The notes below the pieces were generated by a model, which searched no databases, had not been told where the DNA came from, and saw only the letters and a list, made by a program, of their open reading frames with translations. A stretch of 64,000 nt of DNA from contig CANJKZ010000010.1 of the NCBI GenBank assembly GCA_947471745.1, forward strand, positions 2,575,501 through 2,639,500. Reading direction: 5' to 3'. A program made the position numbers and the translations under genes. The stretch is from Closterium sp. Naga37s-1 (lineage: Eukaryota > Streptophyta > Zygnematophyceae > Desmidiales > Closteriaceae). Of this stretch, positions 54,333 through 64,000 are shown piece by piece; position 1 is the stretch's first letter; the number at the start of each line of letters is the position of its first letter.

Positions 54333-55389
54333 TGTTGGGTGCAAATTCACATTGCACGACATCCTGCCGTCTGTTTTTATGAGTTTACGTGTGCAAATGC
54401 ATCTGCGTTTGAATTGTGTGTTCGTATGTTCATTTTGCTCTCGCTTTTTTCGCTTGCAGCATTTGCAGGTACTCGCGCATTGTGCGCTTCGGCACAACAT
54501 TGTACGCGCTATGAACAGTACAAGCAGAAAGGACGAGCTCGCAAAGGAACCCAAGATGGAAGCTTTGCGGTTCGGTTGAATTGATTGCGCAGATTCAGTT
54601 CTATCCAACTCGAAATTGTACTGTTTTGTTTGGTTGACTATAGTGTAGCAGGGCAGGCACTATAGGGGTACAATTTGGGTGAAGGTTGGATGTTGTTTGT
54701 CTGTATCTGCATGCTACAGGGCCAGGGGAAACCAGCGGAACCAGCATTTGGCTGGTTGGGCAAAGACAACTCAGGTTCTGATTTTTAGGACCTGAACCTG
54801 GTTGTTGTTTTCCCAGGTTGGAAAAACAGAACCAGAGGTTGTTTACCAACCTACCACCTGCTGTTTTGTCCAGCCAGGTTGGTTCTGTTGCTTGGAATTA
54901 TTTGGGATCATCCCTGGTTGTTCCCAGGTTTATTCCCAAGGTCCTTGCTAGCTAGAACTATTTATTCCTTCTCTGTTTGTGGGCATTGCCACATGCCCCA
55001 AGCGTCGGTGTGCCGTTGCCCAATCCGTCTCCCCAGATCTGGCCGACACTTTTACACCAACCCTTCCAACGGCGTTGCACTCCCCCTGGGATGCAGACCC
55101 CTCTCCAGCCTGCCCCCCATCATGCCACGCCAACACCGGCAGCTGCCACATGGATGTGTACCCGTCCGTGCTCTCGTGCAGATCCCAAAGCGGTTGCCCA
55201 GCTGCCCCTTGTAAGTGCGTGCTATTTTGGCTAAGTCATTCTTAACTCCTCTCTCCACAAACTCGGACCCGAGAATAGGGGCTGGTCTTGTACCAGGTAC
55301 CCAAGGACCCTTGGAGGTGACCCCGAGGAGAGGTTTTAAGTTTAATTAAGTCTTAGTAGCTTGAGTTTATTAGGCCCCTTACACCAACA
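54333..55389 (+). repeat. A4 5' LTR with inverted pol segment
   Basis: LTR-A from TGTTGGGTGCAAATTCACAT to CTTACACCAACA. Between about 54979 and 55217 ordinary LTR sequence is replaced by about 240 bp of copia-A pre-integrase sequence in reverse (minus-strand match to 56.87-57.12 kb). Confidence 0.88.
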
Positions 55390-55435
55390 AGCTGGTATCA
55401 TAGCTGCGTTATAGTGATCCTCGTTATAGGTAGCT

Positions 55436-56580
55436 ATGGCGGGCAACACCTCGACAGGAGCTGGTGAATCTTCAACCCAAAATCGTAGTGGCAGCCAAGA
55501 TTCTGGTGTTTCAGCGCCAAAGGGAGCGCGAACAAACCAGGGCTCGCTGATCAAGGAGGTGCTGAAGAACTTCACCGTCGAGAAGTTCAATGGTGAGGGC
55601 TATGATGATTGGGTCTGGAAAATGCGATTGTATTTCCGTCTTCGGTTTCGCTAAAAACTAATGATTTTGGAGGAGCCTAGACCGAGTGACCCCACGCTGC
55701 AGGAAGACTGGGCGAGCGCTCCTCGGCTGGCTACTATTTGATGTCGCTGAGTTTGGAGCTGAACCAGCGTCACCACGTCATGCACCTGCTGCCGGAGGTT
55801 GAGTGCGGTCCGAAGGCGTGGACCGTGTTGAAGGAGTTGCACGCCCCGACCTCCGTTGTTGCAACGTTGATGCTGAAGAGGGAGCTGTCCGCGTTGCGCC
55901 TGAGTGAGGGAGAGCCGGTGCAACCTTTCTGGACAAGATGCGCGACCTCTACGCGAAGTTGGCGACCGCGGGAATCACCTATCCGGAGCAGACCAAGTGC
56001 TTGAAGATGCTTTCGCTGCTGCCGGAATCGTAGCTTCGATTCACGAGCGGATTGAGCCTGCCGCAGAACCAAAGCTCGTGGACACTCGAGTGAGTGCGGA
56101 CAAAGATTCTGGAGGAGGACTTCCGTCGCCGCCAACTGAGGGGTGGAGATGACGGCAGCAGCGGCTACGGAATGCAAGGGAGCCGACGTGGCAGAGGACG
56201 AGGCTTCGGTGGTGCTGGACGCGGTGCAAAGAAGGACGACGACTCCAATGACCAACTAGGAGTTACCGATTGGGGTCGCGGTGCGAAATCTGGACGTGGG
56301 GGCAAGTCGGATGCTGGTGGCAAAATGAAAGGAAGTTGCTGGTATTGTGAGAAGGAGGGGCACCCCTGGTTTTTGTGCTATAAGAAACCCGATGGATGGA
56401 CCCCCCAGAATCGTCACCAGGATGGCGGCGCAAAGACGAACCAGAAAAACGGCGCGAACATGGTCGCCGATTCCTCCGACAACAACCCGAAGAGCGACGG
56501 CGGTGTGGAAAAGAAGGAGTGCACCGCGGGCCAGTTCTTCCATATTGGAGAGCAGGGGGGCAAGGAGACGCCTCTGCCAA
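55436..56580 (+). pseudogene. A4 gag with zinc knuckle
   Basis: Starts MAGNTSTGAGESSTQN after the primer-binding site (55393-55404, TGGTATCATAGC). It shows the copia-A gag blocks, a Gly/Arg-rich stretch (GSRRGRGRGFGGAGRGAKK) and a CX2CX4HX4C knuckle (CWYCEKEGHPWFLC) at 56337-56378. Broken. Confidence 0.86.
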
Positions 56581-56589
56581 GGTTGGAGC

Positions 56590-57240
56590 AGAGCTGTACC
56601 CCCTGGACTATTGGGTGTTGGACACGGGCGCTGCTTGGACGATGACGCCGCGCAAGGACCTGCTGGACAACGTACGCGCTGCACCGATCAACGAGGTGTG
56701 CTCTGCCTTTGGACACGCGCTGAAGGTGGCTGGTGCGGGACGAGCTGCGTTTAAGGGAGCGGATGGCAAGCCGGTGGTGCTGCACGACGTTCTCCTCGTT
56801 CCTGAACTCAAGGCCAACCTCATCTCCCTTCGCAAGCTTGCCAAGGCTGGGGTGAGCACTAGCACGGATGGCGCACGCACTTACAAGGGGCAGCTGGGCA
56901 ATCGGGTGCTTTGGGATCTGCACGAGAGCACGGACGTGTACAGGTCCATGTGGCACCTGCCGGCGTTGGCGTGGCACGGTGGGGGACAGGCTGGAGAGGG
57001 GTCTGCATCCCAGGGGGAGTGCAACGCCGTTGGAGGGGTTGGTGTGAAAGTGTCGGCCAGATCTGGGGAGACGGATTGGGCAACGGTACACCGACAGTTG
57101 GGGCATATGGCAATGCCCTTGTTGAAGCAGTTGGAGTAAGATGGAGCCGTTAAGGGTCTGAAGCTAAACGGACAGCCACTTGATGAGAATTGTGAAATCT
57201 GTTTCCTCTCAAAGTTTACCCGTTTCCCCTTCCATAGCGT
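56590..57240 (+). pseudogene. A4 protease and GAG-pre-integrase
   Basis: WVLDTGAAWTMTPRKDLLDN is the aspartic protease active-site block (DTGA). It is followed by GADGKPVVLHDVLLVPELKA, NLISLRKLAKAGVSTSTDGA and the zinc-binding VHRQLGHMAMPLLKQLE with its C-x2-C partner near 57.19 kb. Broken. Confidence 0.85.
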
Positions 57241-58180
57241 GGCTGGCAGGAGCAAGAAGCCGTTGGAGCTGGTCCACATGGACTTGGTGGGGCCGCTGCC
57301 GGTTCAGGGGCACAAGGGGGAGCGGTACTTTCTGACCATAGTGGATGATTGGAGCAGGCTTATGTGGGCCAATCTGCTGAAGCAGAAGGACCACGCCACC
57401 TCTACGATATGCGAAGATTGGCTGCCGTTCGTGGAGAAGCAAGCGGAGTGTGTGGTGAAGCGGATTAGGACAGATCGGGGTGGTGAGTTCCTTGGAGCTG
57501 AGATGACGGCCTGGCTCAAGAAGCAGGGCATCCAGAGAGAGCTGACCACGGCTTACACCCCACAGTCCAACGGTGTAGCAGAACGGGCGAACCGGACAAT
57601 TCTGGAGACAGCTAGGGCGCTGCTCATAGAATCTGGGCTGGGCAACTTGATGTGGCCCCATGCTGTTCAGCACGCTGGCGTCGCTAGGAACAGGGTACTC
57701 ACAAAGGTTGGGGATGACTCGTGGGTGCCGTTGGAGAGGTGGCTTGGGAGGAAGCCGCTGGTGGACATGCTGAGGGTGTTCGGTTGCATGGCAGTCGCCC
57801 ACGTCCCCAAGACCTACCGCAGTAAGTTGGGAGCGAGTGCAATCTGGTGTGTGCATTTGGGGCTGGCTGCTGAGATCTAGGGATGGCTGCTGTGGGAACC
57901 TTCCAAGGGTGTGTTATTTGACAGCAGGGATGAGAAGTTTGTTCAGGGCATTACGTATGGGAGCTGGGAGAAACAGCCGGAGGCCAGGATGTCCCAGCAG
58001 ATGGAGCAGATTACCATGCAGTTGGACCTGACTCCTAGTGTGTGGGAGGAGGGAGAGGAGGCAGCTGCAGAGGGTGGTGATGGAAAGAAGGTACAGGAGG
58101 CACCTGCTGGTGGAGAAAATTATGTGGAGACTAGCACTAGTGGAGCTGCTGGATCCGAGGGGGGAGAGAAGCAGTAGGGG
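57239..58180 (+). pseudogene. A4 integrase core and C-terminal region
   Basis: DDE residues are seen in VHMDLVGPLPVQGHKGERYF, RTDRGGEFLGAEMTAW and TPQSNGVAERANRTI. Then MWPHAVQHAGVARNRVL, PLERWLGRKPLVDMLRVFGC and the acidic glycine-rich spacer. More than 95% identical to A2 by eye. Part of a broken element. Confidence 0.88.
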
Positions 58181-58207
58181 AAAACTAAGAAGCCGAAGGG
58201 TGTCGTT

Positions 58208-59440
58208 ATGAAGGGATGGGAGACACCCGTCTCCAGGCCAGGACGTACCCGTATGGCTACTAAGAAGCTGACTACAGAAGCTGATGTAGCAGAGCAGCAG
58301 CTTGGGACAGAGGAGGCATTGCTGATTCTACCGCATGGCTATGACCCGGATGAGGAGGATGAACCTGCCTACTGCTTTCTTGCCCCTGCACCAGAGGAAC
58401 CAGCTAGCATGGAGGAGGTAATAGCTGGACCAGATAGGGAGAAGTGGCTGGTTTCTAGGGATGCTGAGTACCAGAGCCTGCTAGAGAATGAGACATGGGA
58501 GCTGTTGCTGCTGCCTGAGGGGAAGAAAGCCGTACAGTGCAAGTGGGTGCTAAGGATCAAGACCGATGACAAGGGACAGGTCACCATCTACAAGAGTAGG
58601 CTGGTGGCTAAGGGGTTTATGCAGAAGGAGAAACAGGACTTCAATGAGACCTTTGCTCCCACTGCCAAACCCCCTACCCTCCGTGTCTTGTTGGCAGATG
58701 CACCCGTTAGTCAGAAATTCATCATTCAGATGGATATATCAACGGCATTTTTCAATGGGATTTTAGAGCAGGATGTGTACATGACAAGCTGCTTGGGTAT
58801 GAGGATGGTACAGGCAGGGTGTGCAAGCTGAAAAAGTCCATCTACGGCTTGAAGCAGGCGCCACGTTGCTGGTACCAGAAGTTGGCAGCTGTTTTAGAGG
58901 AGATGGGATTCAGGACCAGCAGCTGTGATGAGAGCCTCTTTCTCAAGGGGGAGGGATAGAAGCTGGTGCTGTTTCTGGTTTACGTGCACGACATTCTTCT
59001 CTTTAGCAGCACCATGAAGGAGATCCAGAATGTGCAGCAGCAACTGATGGAGAACATCAAGTGCAAGAACCTTGGGGAGGTAAAGTACTACCTCGGGATG
59101 CATGTGGAGAGGGATCCAGATCACAGGTGGTTGAAGCTGCACCAGGAGAAGTTCATAAAGGAGCTGGGGGAGAAGTATGGGATTGAGAATGAGCGCAAGG
59201 TTGCAACTTCCCTGCCAGCAGAATTCAAGCTTGTAAAGGCTGCAGAGGATGAAGGGGTTGAAGCCGAGGAGCAGCAGCACTTTCAGTCCTTGGTGGGCAG
59301 CCTCTTGTATGCAGCGGTTCACACGAGGCCCGACATCTCTTTCTCGGTTGGGCAGCTGGCAAGGGTGGTACAGAATCCATCAGAGGAGCAGGTGGACGCA
59401 GCTGAGCGTGTGGTGAAGTACATGAACTCTTACCCAAGCA
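58208..59440 (+). pseudogene. A4 reverse transcriptase
   Basis: RVT_2 with PASMEEVIAGPDREKWL, CKWVLRIKTDDKGQVTIYKS, RLVAKGFMQKEKQDFNETFA, QMDISTAFFNGILEQDVYMT, the YGLKQAPRCWYQ region, the LVYVHDILLFS catalytic position, YYLGMHVERDPDHRWLKLHQ and TRPDISFSVGQLARVVQ. Broken. Confidence 0.87.
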
Positions 59441-59881
59441 TTGGAGTTCAATACTCCGCATCTACACAGGTGAAGCAGAAAGTGGTTGAGGTGCTAAAAG
59501 AAAAGGGGGAGAGGCTTGGAGAAGGAAAGCTCTTTCTCACTTGTTTTACCGATGCTACGTGGGCTTCTGAGAAGGAGGATTCCTCATCTATAGGAGGATA
59601 CATCTGTGTACTTGGGGGAGGACCTGATAGTTGGAGGTCAAAGAAGAAGACGGAGACGGCACTCTCTTCCGTAGAATCAGAGTATCAAGTGGCACTGGCT
59701 GCATAAGGAGGTGAAGAGGGGGACGGTGAATCCGATCTATATCAAGACTCACCAGCAGCCAGCAGACTTCCACACCAAGAAGCTTGCGGATGAGCCTCAT
59801 TGGCGTTGTGTGCGCCTGAGTGGAATGAGCATGAACTAGCATGGAATGATGGGGATGCAGCCGGCAGGCTGAGGGGGAGTG
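59440..59881 (+). pseudogene. A4 RNase H and polypurine tract
   Basis: CFTDATWASEKEDSSSIGGY, ICVLGGGPDSWRSKKKTETA, LSSVESEY, THQQPADFHTKKLADEPHWR and the shared RLSGMSMN end, then GGCTGAGGGGGAGTG before the LTR at 59882. Broken. Confidence 0.85.
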
Positions 59882-60971
59882 TGTTGGGTGCAAATTCTGC
59901 CAACCACGACATCCTGCCGTCTGTTTGTATGAGTATACGTGTGCGAATGCATTTGCGTTTGAATGATGTGTTCGTGTGTTTGTTTCGCTTTCGCAATTTT
60001 TTCTTGAAGCATGTGCAGGTACTCGCGCATTGTGCGCTTTGGCATAACATTGCACGCGCTATGAACTGTACAAGCAGAAAGGACGAGCTTGCAAAGGAAC
60101 CCAAGATGGAAGCTTTGCGGTTCGGTTGAATTGATTGCGCAGATTTAGTTCTATCCAACTTGAAATTGTACTGTTTTGTTTGGTTGACTATAGTGTAGCA
60201 GGGCAGGCACTATAGGGGTACAATTTAGTTGAAGGTTGGATGTTGTTTGTCTGTATCTGCATGCTATAGGGCCAGGGGAAACCAGCGGAACCAGCATTTG
60301 GCTGGTTGGTCAAAGACAAATCAGGTGTTGTTTTTTAGGACCTGAACCTGGTTGTTGTTTTCCCAGGTTGGAAAAACAGAACCAGAGGTTGTTTACCAAC
60401 CTACCACCTGCTGTTTCGTCCAGCCAGGTTGGTTCTGTTGCTCGGAATTATTTGGGATCATCCTTGGTTGTTCTCAGGTTGATTCCCAAGGTCCTTGCTA
60501 GCTACAGCTAATTATTCCTTCTCTGTTTGTACTTGAACATTTTCAATTTGTTTCAAGCGAATTACTTCCTTCCTGGAATTTCGTTTCCACGCGATACGGC
60601 GGCGGAATGCTACCTGAGGCAACACTAGTACGCTAGCACTACGACGCTAGGCCAACGCTGTCCGAGCCATAACTTCGTAATGGCAGAACTTTTTGCGAGG
60701 CAACTTGGTTCATTTTTAAGCTCTTGGAGTAAGCTTCGATAAAGGAAATTCTCAGCTTAATCCGATCGACTGTCTGCACGATATGCTGCGCGAGGTGCTC
60801 TTGCTATTTTGGCTAAGTCATTCTTGACTCCTCTCTCTACAAACTCGGACCCGAGGATAGGGGCTGGTCTTGTACCATGCACCCAAGGACCCTTGGAGGT
60901 GACCCCGAGGAGAGGTTTTAAGTTTGATTAAGTCTTAGTAGCTTGAGTTTATTAGGCCCTTTACACCAACA
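59882..60971 (+). repeat. A4 3' LTR
   Basis: 1,090 bp, TGTTGGGTGCAAATTCTGCC...TTACACCAACA, followed by the duplicated CGAGC. Visibly more diverged from the family consensus than the A1 LTRs. Confidence 0.9.
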
Positions 60972-62625
60972 CGAGCAGGGGTGCAGGTCAGTGCAGAGGA
61001 CACGACCGGTGTACGTTGCCCGATCGAGCACCTTCCCCGCTGCCGAGACGAGCAGCATCCCGTCGCCATCTTCCTGCAGCTTCACGCCGTGCTCCTTCAG
61101 CTGCCCGGTCGAGAGGAGGTTCGCTCGCACACCCGGGACGTAGAGCACGTCGGGGATGAGCACCTGCTTCCCGGCCTCCCCCTGCAGAGCGACAGTGCCG
61201 CGGACTGGACGTCCTGCAGCACCCTATTGAAGCCGCGCACGTGCTTCACGTCGCTGCTCGGCTCCAAGTCGACGAAGGCCTCCTTTGTCCCCATCGGGTG
61301 GTGCGAGCAGCCGCTGTCGAGCAGGACCACCTCCGGGTTCGCCAGCACCCCTGACGTCGACTTGCTCCTCCACGACCGCTATCCTTGGCCGACTTCTTCT
61401 TGTCAGTGTCCTTGGTCGGCTTCAAGCCACTGCTACTGCCGCCGCTAGACTGCCTACGCTGCCCCGATCGACCACCCTGCTCCACCGGGGCAACGTAGTT
61501 CATCTGCGCCAGGAGCTCCTAGGACCGCTCAGCCTTCTGCATGGCTTCGTCCGGCAGGATGTACGAGGTCAAGGTCTCCTCGTTGAGCGTCGCCCGCATG
61601 CTCGGCGCCATTGACAGCCGCTTCAGAAGGTTGTAGCTACTCGGGAGTCCCTGCATGACGTGCGTGATGTATGAGCCGTTGAGTACTGCGCGCCGGCCAT
61701 CCCAATGGTGGCGAAAATTCGCCGAGCCTGGTTGCAGCATTCGGTCGCAGTCTCCTGGTCGCCCATACGCAGATGCGTCAGCTGCCCCTCAAGCTGGGCG
61801 ATGAACAAGTAGTCGGTGACCTGGTAAGTCGACTCGATGAAGTGCCACGCCCGGTGGCCGGCGTCGAGGTACTCCTTGCACGACTTTAAGGAGATCTGCA
61901 CACCCGGCGAGCAGCACCGCGAAATGACCGTGAAGGTCAGCAGCTCCACGGCGCGGAACTCCGCATGCAGGTCGGAGTCCTCCGGCGTCGCCACGGTGCC
62001 TCGAGCAAAGCTGATCAGTCCGGCCATCTCCAGCTGGGGCTCGATGGCTTCCTTCCGGGTGAGAATGTCGGGTCGACCGACCAGCAGGGGAGTGACCAAG
62101 ATCCAGTCCGGCGTAAACTTGAAGTAGCCGTAGCTCGGTGCAATCCCGCCCGCCGTCACCTGGGTTTCGACACCCTCAGACGTCGCCCTGCAAGAAGCCT
62201 GCAGCCGCCGACGACTGCATCCCTCGCGCCTGAACGCCGCCGACTTCATCGACGTGTATCACACCTCGCTGCCTCGACGTGCCTCCCGCACTGCTGCCGA
62301 CTTGGCCACCACCGGCGTTGACGCCCACGTCGACGCCGCCTTCGTTGCTCAGCGGTCGAGGAGAGGCTGGTAGAGAAGGGGGGTGCTTCTTCACCCACAC
62401 GGAATGGAGTCCAGCCTCGACGACCGCCTAGGGTATTGCCCCGTATTCCAGGGCCTCATGGCGTCTCCTCGCATCCTCCAGCTGTGTCTCCAGGGTGTCC
62501 ATCACCTATGTATCACCTACGCTCATGCTAGTGACTGCACGGCTGCCGGCCGACGAACATAATAGGCAAGTGCTCAGTCGGGTAAATTGAACTACGTCGC
62601 GGTGCCGTCCACGCTGACCGCACTA
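60972..62625 (-). pseudogene. B2 gag, protease and pre-integrase, with leader
   Basis: On the minus strand: leader (62.62-62.25 kb) and gag (IAPSYGYFKFTPDWILVTPL, LTRKEAIEPQLEMAGLISFA, LLTFTVISRCCSPGVQISLK, HLRMGDQETATECCNQARRI) at 62249-61519. Then a lysine/serine-rich stretch, protease VVLLDSGCSHHPMGTKEAFV at about 61.3 kb, and pre-integrase LIPDVLYVPGVRANLLSTGQ at 61163-60972. The sequence resumes at 54332 beyond A4. Broken. Confidence 0.86.
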
Positions 62626-63578
62626 TGCGGAGATAGCTTTAGCAACGGGAGCTAGACTACAGGCTAGGCACGGGTGCTCGTATAAAATTTGCGTTTGTTC
62701 CTTAGTCGTTCTCTAGCACTTGTGCGTTCACAAGGCAAAATCGCAGGAGTTTAACTAGCAAAAGTTGAGAACAATGATAGCAAAAACATTGGCATCACAG
62801 ACTACATCAGAGCTAGCTTGGCTGGTGGTCGACCTCCAGCGCAGCACGGTCGACCGCGCTCCAGCGCAGCAGGGCTCGCACCGCTCCAGCGTTACAGAGT
62901 AGCGGTGCATTAACGTTGCCAGTCCACGGTGTGCCAGCGCTGCAGCAAGTCGGCTGCACAGCGTTGCACCCGCAAGACAACGGTGCACCTGCTTCGTAGG
63001 TGCGTGCAGCTGGTTGGCTCTCTACACCTTATCACGAGCACAGCGCAGACGCCTGGCAGACTCCACGCCAGCGAATGCGCCCACCAGCCACGTCAACCTC
63101 GGAATACCACCCCCGAGGCTGGCCTCGCAGAAGTCACCCCGGCGACCTTCGCATACGTCGCCCGGGTATCGCGGTCGTCCGGGCAACCCCGCCTGGTCGA
63201 CCAGCTCAGTCCGTAGCCGGCCACACATGCCCGGCGTCCCCAGTCCGTCGTCCAGGCGCCCAGGACGCCATGCAGACCTCCAGGGCGGCGTCCAGCTTCC
63301 CAGGACGCCGACCAGACGCCCAGGTCGGTGTCCAGCCTCTTAGGACGCCGTGCAGACGCCCAGGTCGGCGTCCAGGCTCCTAGGACGCCATCCAGGCGTC
63401 CAGGACGTTGACCCGGCGTCCTCCAGCCCGGCGCCCTCCAGCCAGGCGCCCCCCAGCTCGGTGCCCTTGGAGTAGCCCCCGTGCCCACTGCTGTAGGTCG
63501 GCTGCAGCCCCCGCACATCCGACCACTAGGTCGGCTCCGCCCAAGCGAGGACGGGGCCATACAACATTCACGTTGACA
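62626..63578 (-). repeat. B2 5' LTR (minisatellite subtype)
   Basis: 953 bp, TGCGGAGATAGCTTTAGC...CACGTTGACA on the plus strand. It contains about five imperfect 40-bp repeats at 63236-63440, with words CGGCGTCCAGCTTCCCAGGA and CGCC-CCAGACGCCCAGGT. Confidence 0.9.
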
Positions 63579-63930
63579 GTTCTGCGGGAGCATCGTTGGC
63601 ACGAACGTTGGCACGCCGTCGACCTGCAGCGTTGGCGGGCCACGTCCGTGCACTGCTGGAGTTCGGTCGACCAAGTCGTGCTGGAACGCGGTCGACCGTG
63701 CTGCGCTGGCAGTCGACCGACCTGCATACTAGCATCTGATGTAGTTTTGCTTGCCAACTTGATTGCACCATTGTTGTCAATGTTATCAAACTGAAACTCT
63801 TGCCAAAATTTCCCCGTGAACTAGCAAGTAGTGTGCGCACAAAGAAATGACTTAGGGAACGAACGCAGAAATCACTATAGCCCCGTGCCTAGCCCGTAGT
63901 CTAGCTCCCGTTGATTAACTTATCTCCGCA
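63579..63930 (+). repeat. B1 3' LTR, second part
   Basis: From the duplicated GTTCT through TAGCATCTGATGTAGTTTTG and TAGTCTAGCTCCCGTTGATT to TTATCTCCGCA. The satellite starts at the next base. Confidence 0.87.
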
Positions 63931-64000
63931 GTATTTAGAGTATGTGGATTACTTAGCGATATGAGTGGTACTAAGAGTAAGTGCGATAGGTAGCGATATG
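63931..64000 (-). repeat. 37-bp satellite, reverse units, cut by window edge
   Basis: Nearly two units in reverse orientation (TTACTTAGCGATATGAGTGG, TACTAAGAGTAAGTGCG), the same orientation as 42250-44474, as expected if B1 was inserted in that array. Confidence 0.9.

Larger units (their letters stand above)
54333..60971 (+). mobile_element. Copia-A element A4, both LTRs and TSD
   Basis: 6,639-bp plus-strand insertion in B2, with target duplication CGAGC at 54328-54332 and 60972-60976. LTRs lie at 54333-55389 (which contains a foreign inverted segment) and 59882-60971 (1,090 bp). The inside keeps all copia parts in order: primer-binding site, gag, zinc knuckle, protease, integrase, RT, RNase H and polypurine tract. 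It is the most complete copy of the family here but is broken, with several breaks. The two LTRs differ more than those of A1, so it looks older than A1. Confidence 0.92.
51388..63578 (-). mobile_element. Copia-B element B2, inserted in the B1 3' LTR
   Basis: Minus-strand copia-B with LTRs at 51388-52300 and 62626-63578, flanked by GTTCT on both sides (51383-51387 and 63579-63583). The inside reads, on the minus strand, leader, gag (62.25-61.5 kb), protease (61.35 kb), pre-integrase (61.0 kb), then element A4, then integrase (54.3-53.4 kb), spacer and RT start (to 52.49 kb). Next to the left LTR lies 185 bp of plus-strand LTR-B (52301-52485) where RNase H would be expected. Broken, with several breaks. 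Confidence 0.82.
44475..63930 (+). mobile_element. Copia-B element B1, heavily nested
   Basis: Outer element of a nest. It consists of a short 5' LTR remnant (44475-44509), a leader, gag, protease, integrase, an RNase H end (to 50672), a purine tract and a 3' LTR (50802-51387, continuing at 63579-63930). Into it went a solo LTR-A (47276-48368), TRIM-E (48703-50146) and, inside the 3' LTR, B2 (51388-63578). Satellite lies on both outer sides. Its own coding parts are broken, with several breaks. Fossil. Confidence 0.85.

Overview
The window looks like nuclear heterochromatin of a eukaryote. I see no host gene, no tRNA or rRNA gene and no bacterial signature. The content is plant-type Ty1/copia elements whose primer-binding sites resemble the 3' end of initiator-Met tRNA (core TGGTATCAGAGC), Ty3/gypsy elements with integrase-linked chromodomains (chromoviruses), and a degenerate 37-bp satellite. 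This fits the green lineage best, either a streptophyte alga or a plant. The Gly-rich copia family at 29.9-35.2 kb reminds me of charophyte algal elements, but I cannot name the species.

Families as named here. Copia-A: LTR about 1.09 kb, TGTTGGGTGC...CACCAACA, the commonest. Copia-B: LTR about 0.88-0.95 kb, TGTCAACG...ATCTCCGCA, packed with GTCGAC. Copia-C: RNase H end only. Copia-D: LTR 125 bp, with a 1,420-codon open frame. TRIM-E: non-autonomous, 141-bp LTRs related to those of D. Copia-F: a relative of A. Gypsy-1, -2 and -3: broken chromovirus-type remains. One small DNA transposon (MITE) is also present.

Layout. 0-6.8 kb: copia-C remains holding a complete copia-A insertion (A1). 6.86-10.95 kb: satellite (forward units) holding the MITE and a solo LTR-B. 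10.95-13.5 kb: gypsy-1. 13.5-16.66 kb: copia-F with an inserted LTR-B. 16.66-20.5 kb: patchwork of A, B and gypsy-2 fragments. 20.5-29.85 kb: copia-A material arranged LTR-internal-LTR-internal, with LTRs inserted in LTRs and in pol. 29.85-35.18 kb: copia-D on the minus strand. 35.18-35.93 kb: copia-A end. 35.93-37.5 kb: satellite (reverse units). 37.5-42.2 kb: LTR-B, gag-B, an A fragment, gypsy-3. 42.25-44.47 kb: satellite (reverse units). 44.47-63.93 kb: a deep nest made of B1 (+) containing a solo LTR-A and TRIM-E, with B2 (-) inserted in the B1 3' LTR and A4 (+) inserted in B2. 63.93-64 kb: satellite again.

Five-base target-site duplications (TSDs) can be read at most levels (TGCTG, GTTTT, GCAGC, TTCAT, GGGAG, GTTCT, CGAGC). 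The order of insertion can therefore be reconstructed. All coding parts appear to be fossils, apart from the long D frame, which is open across gag, protease and integrase.
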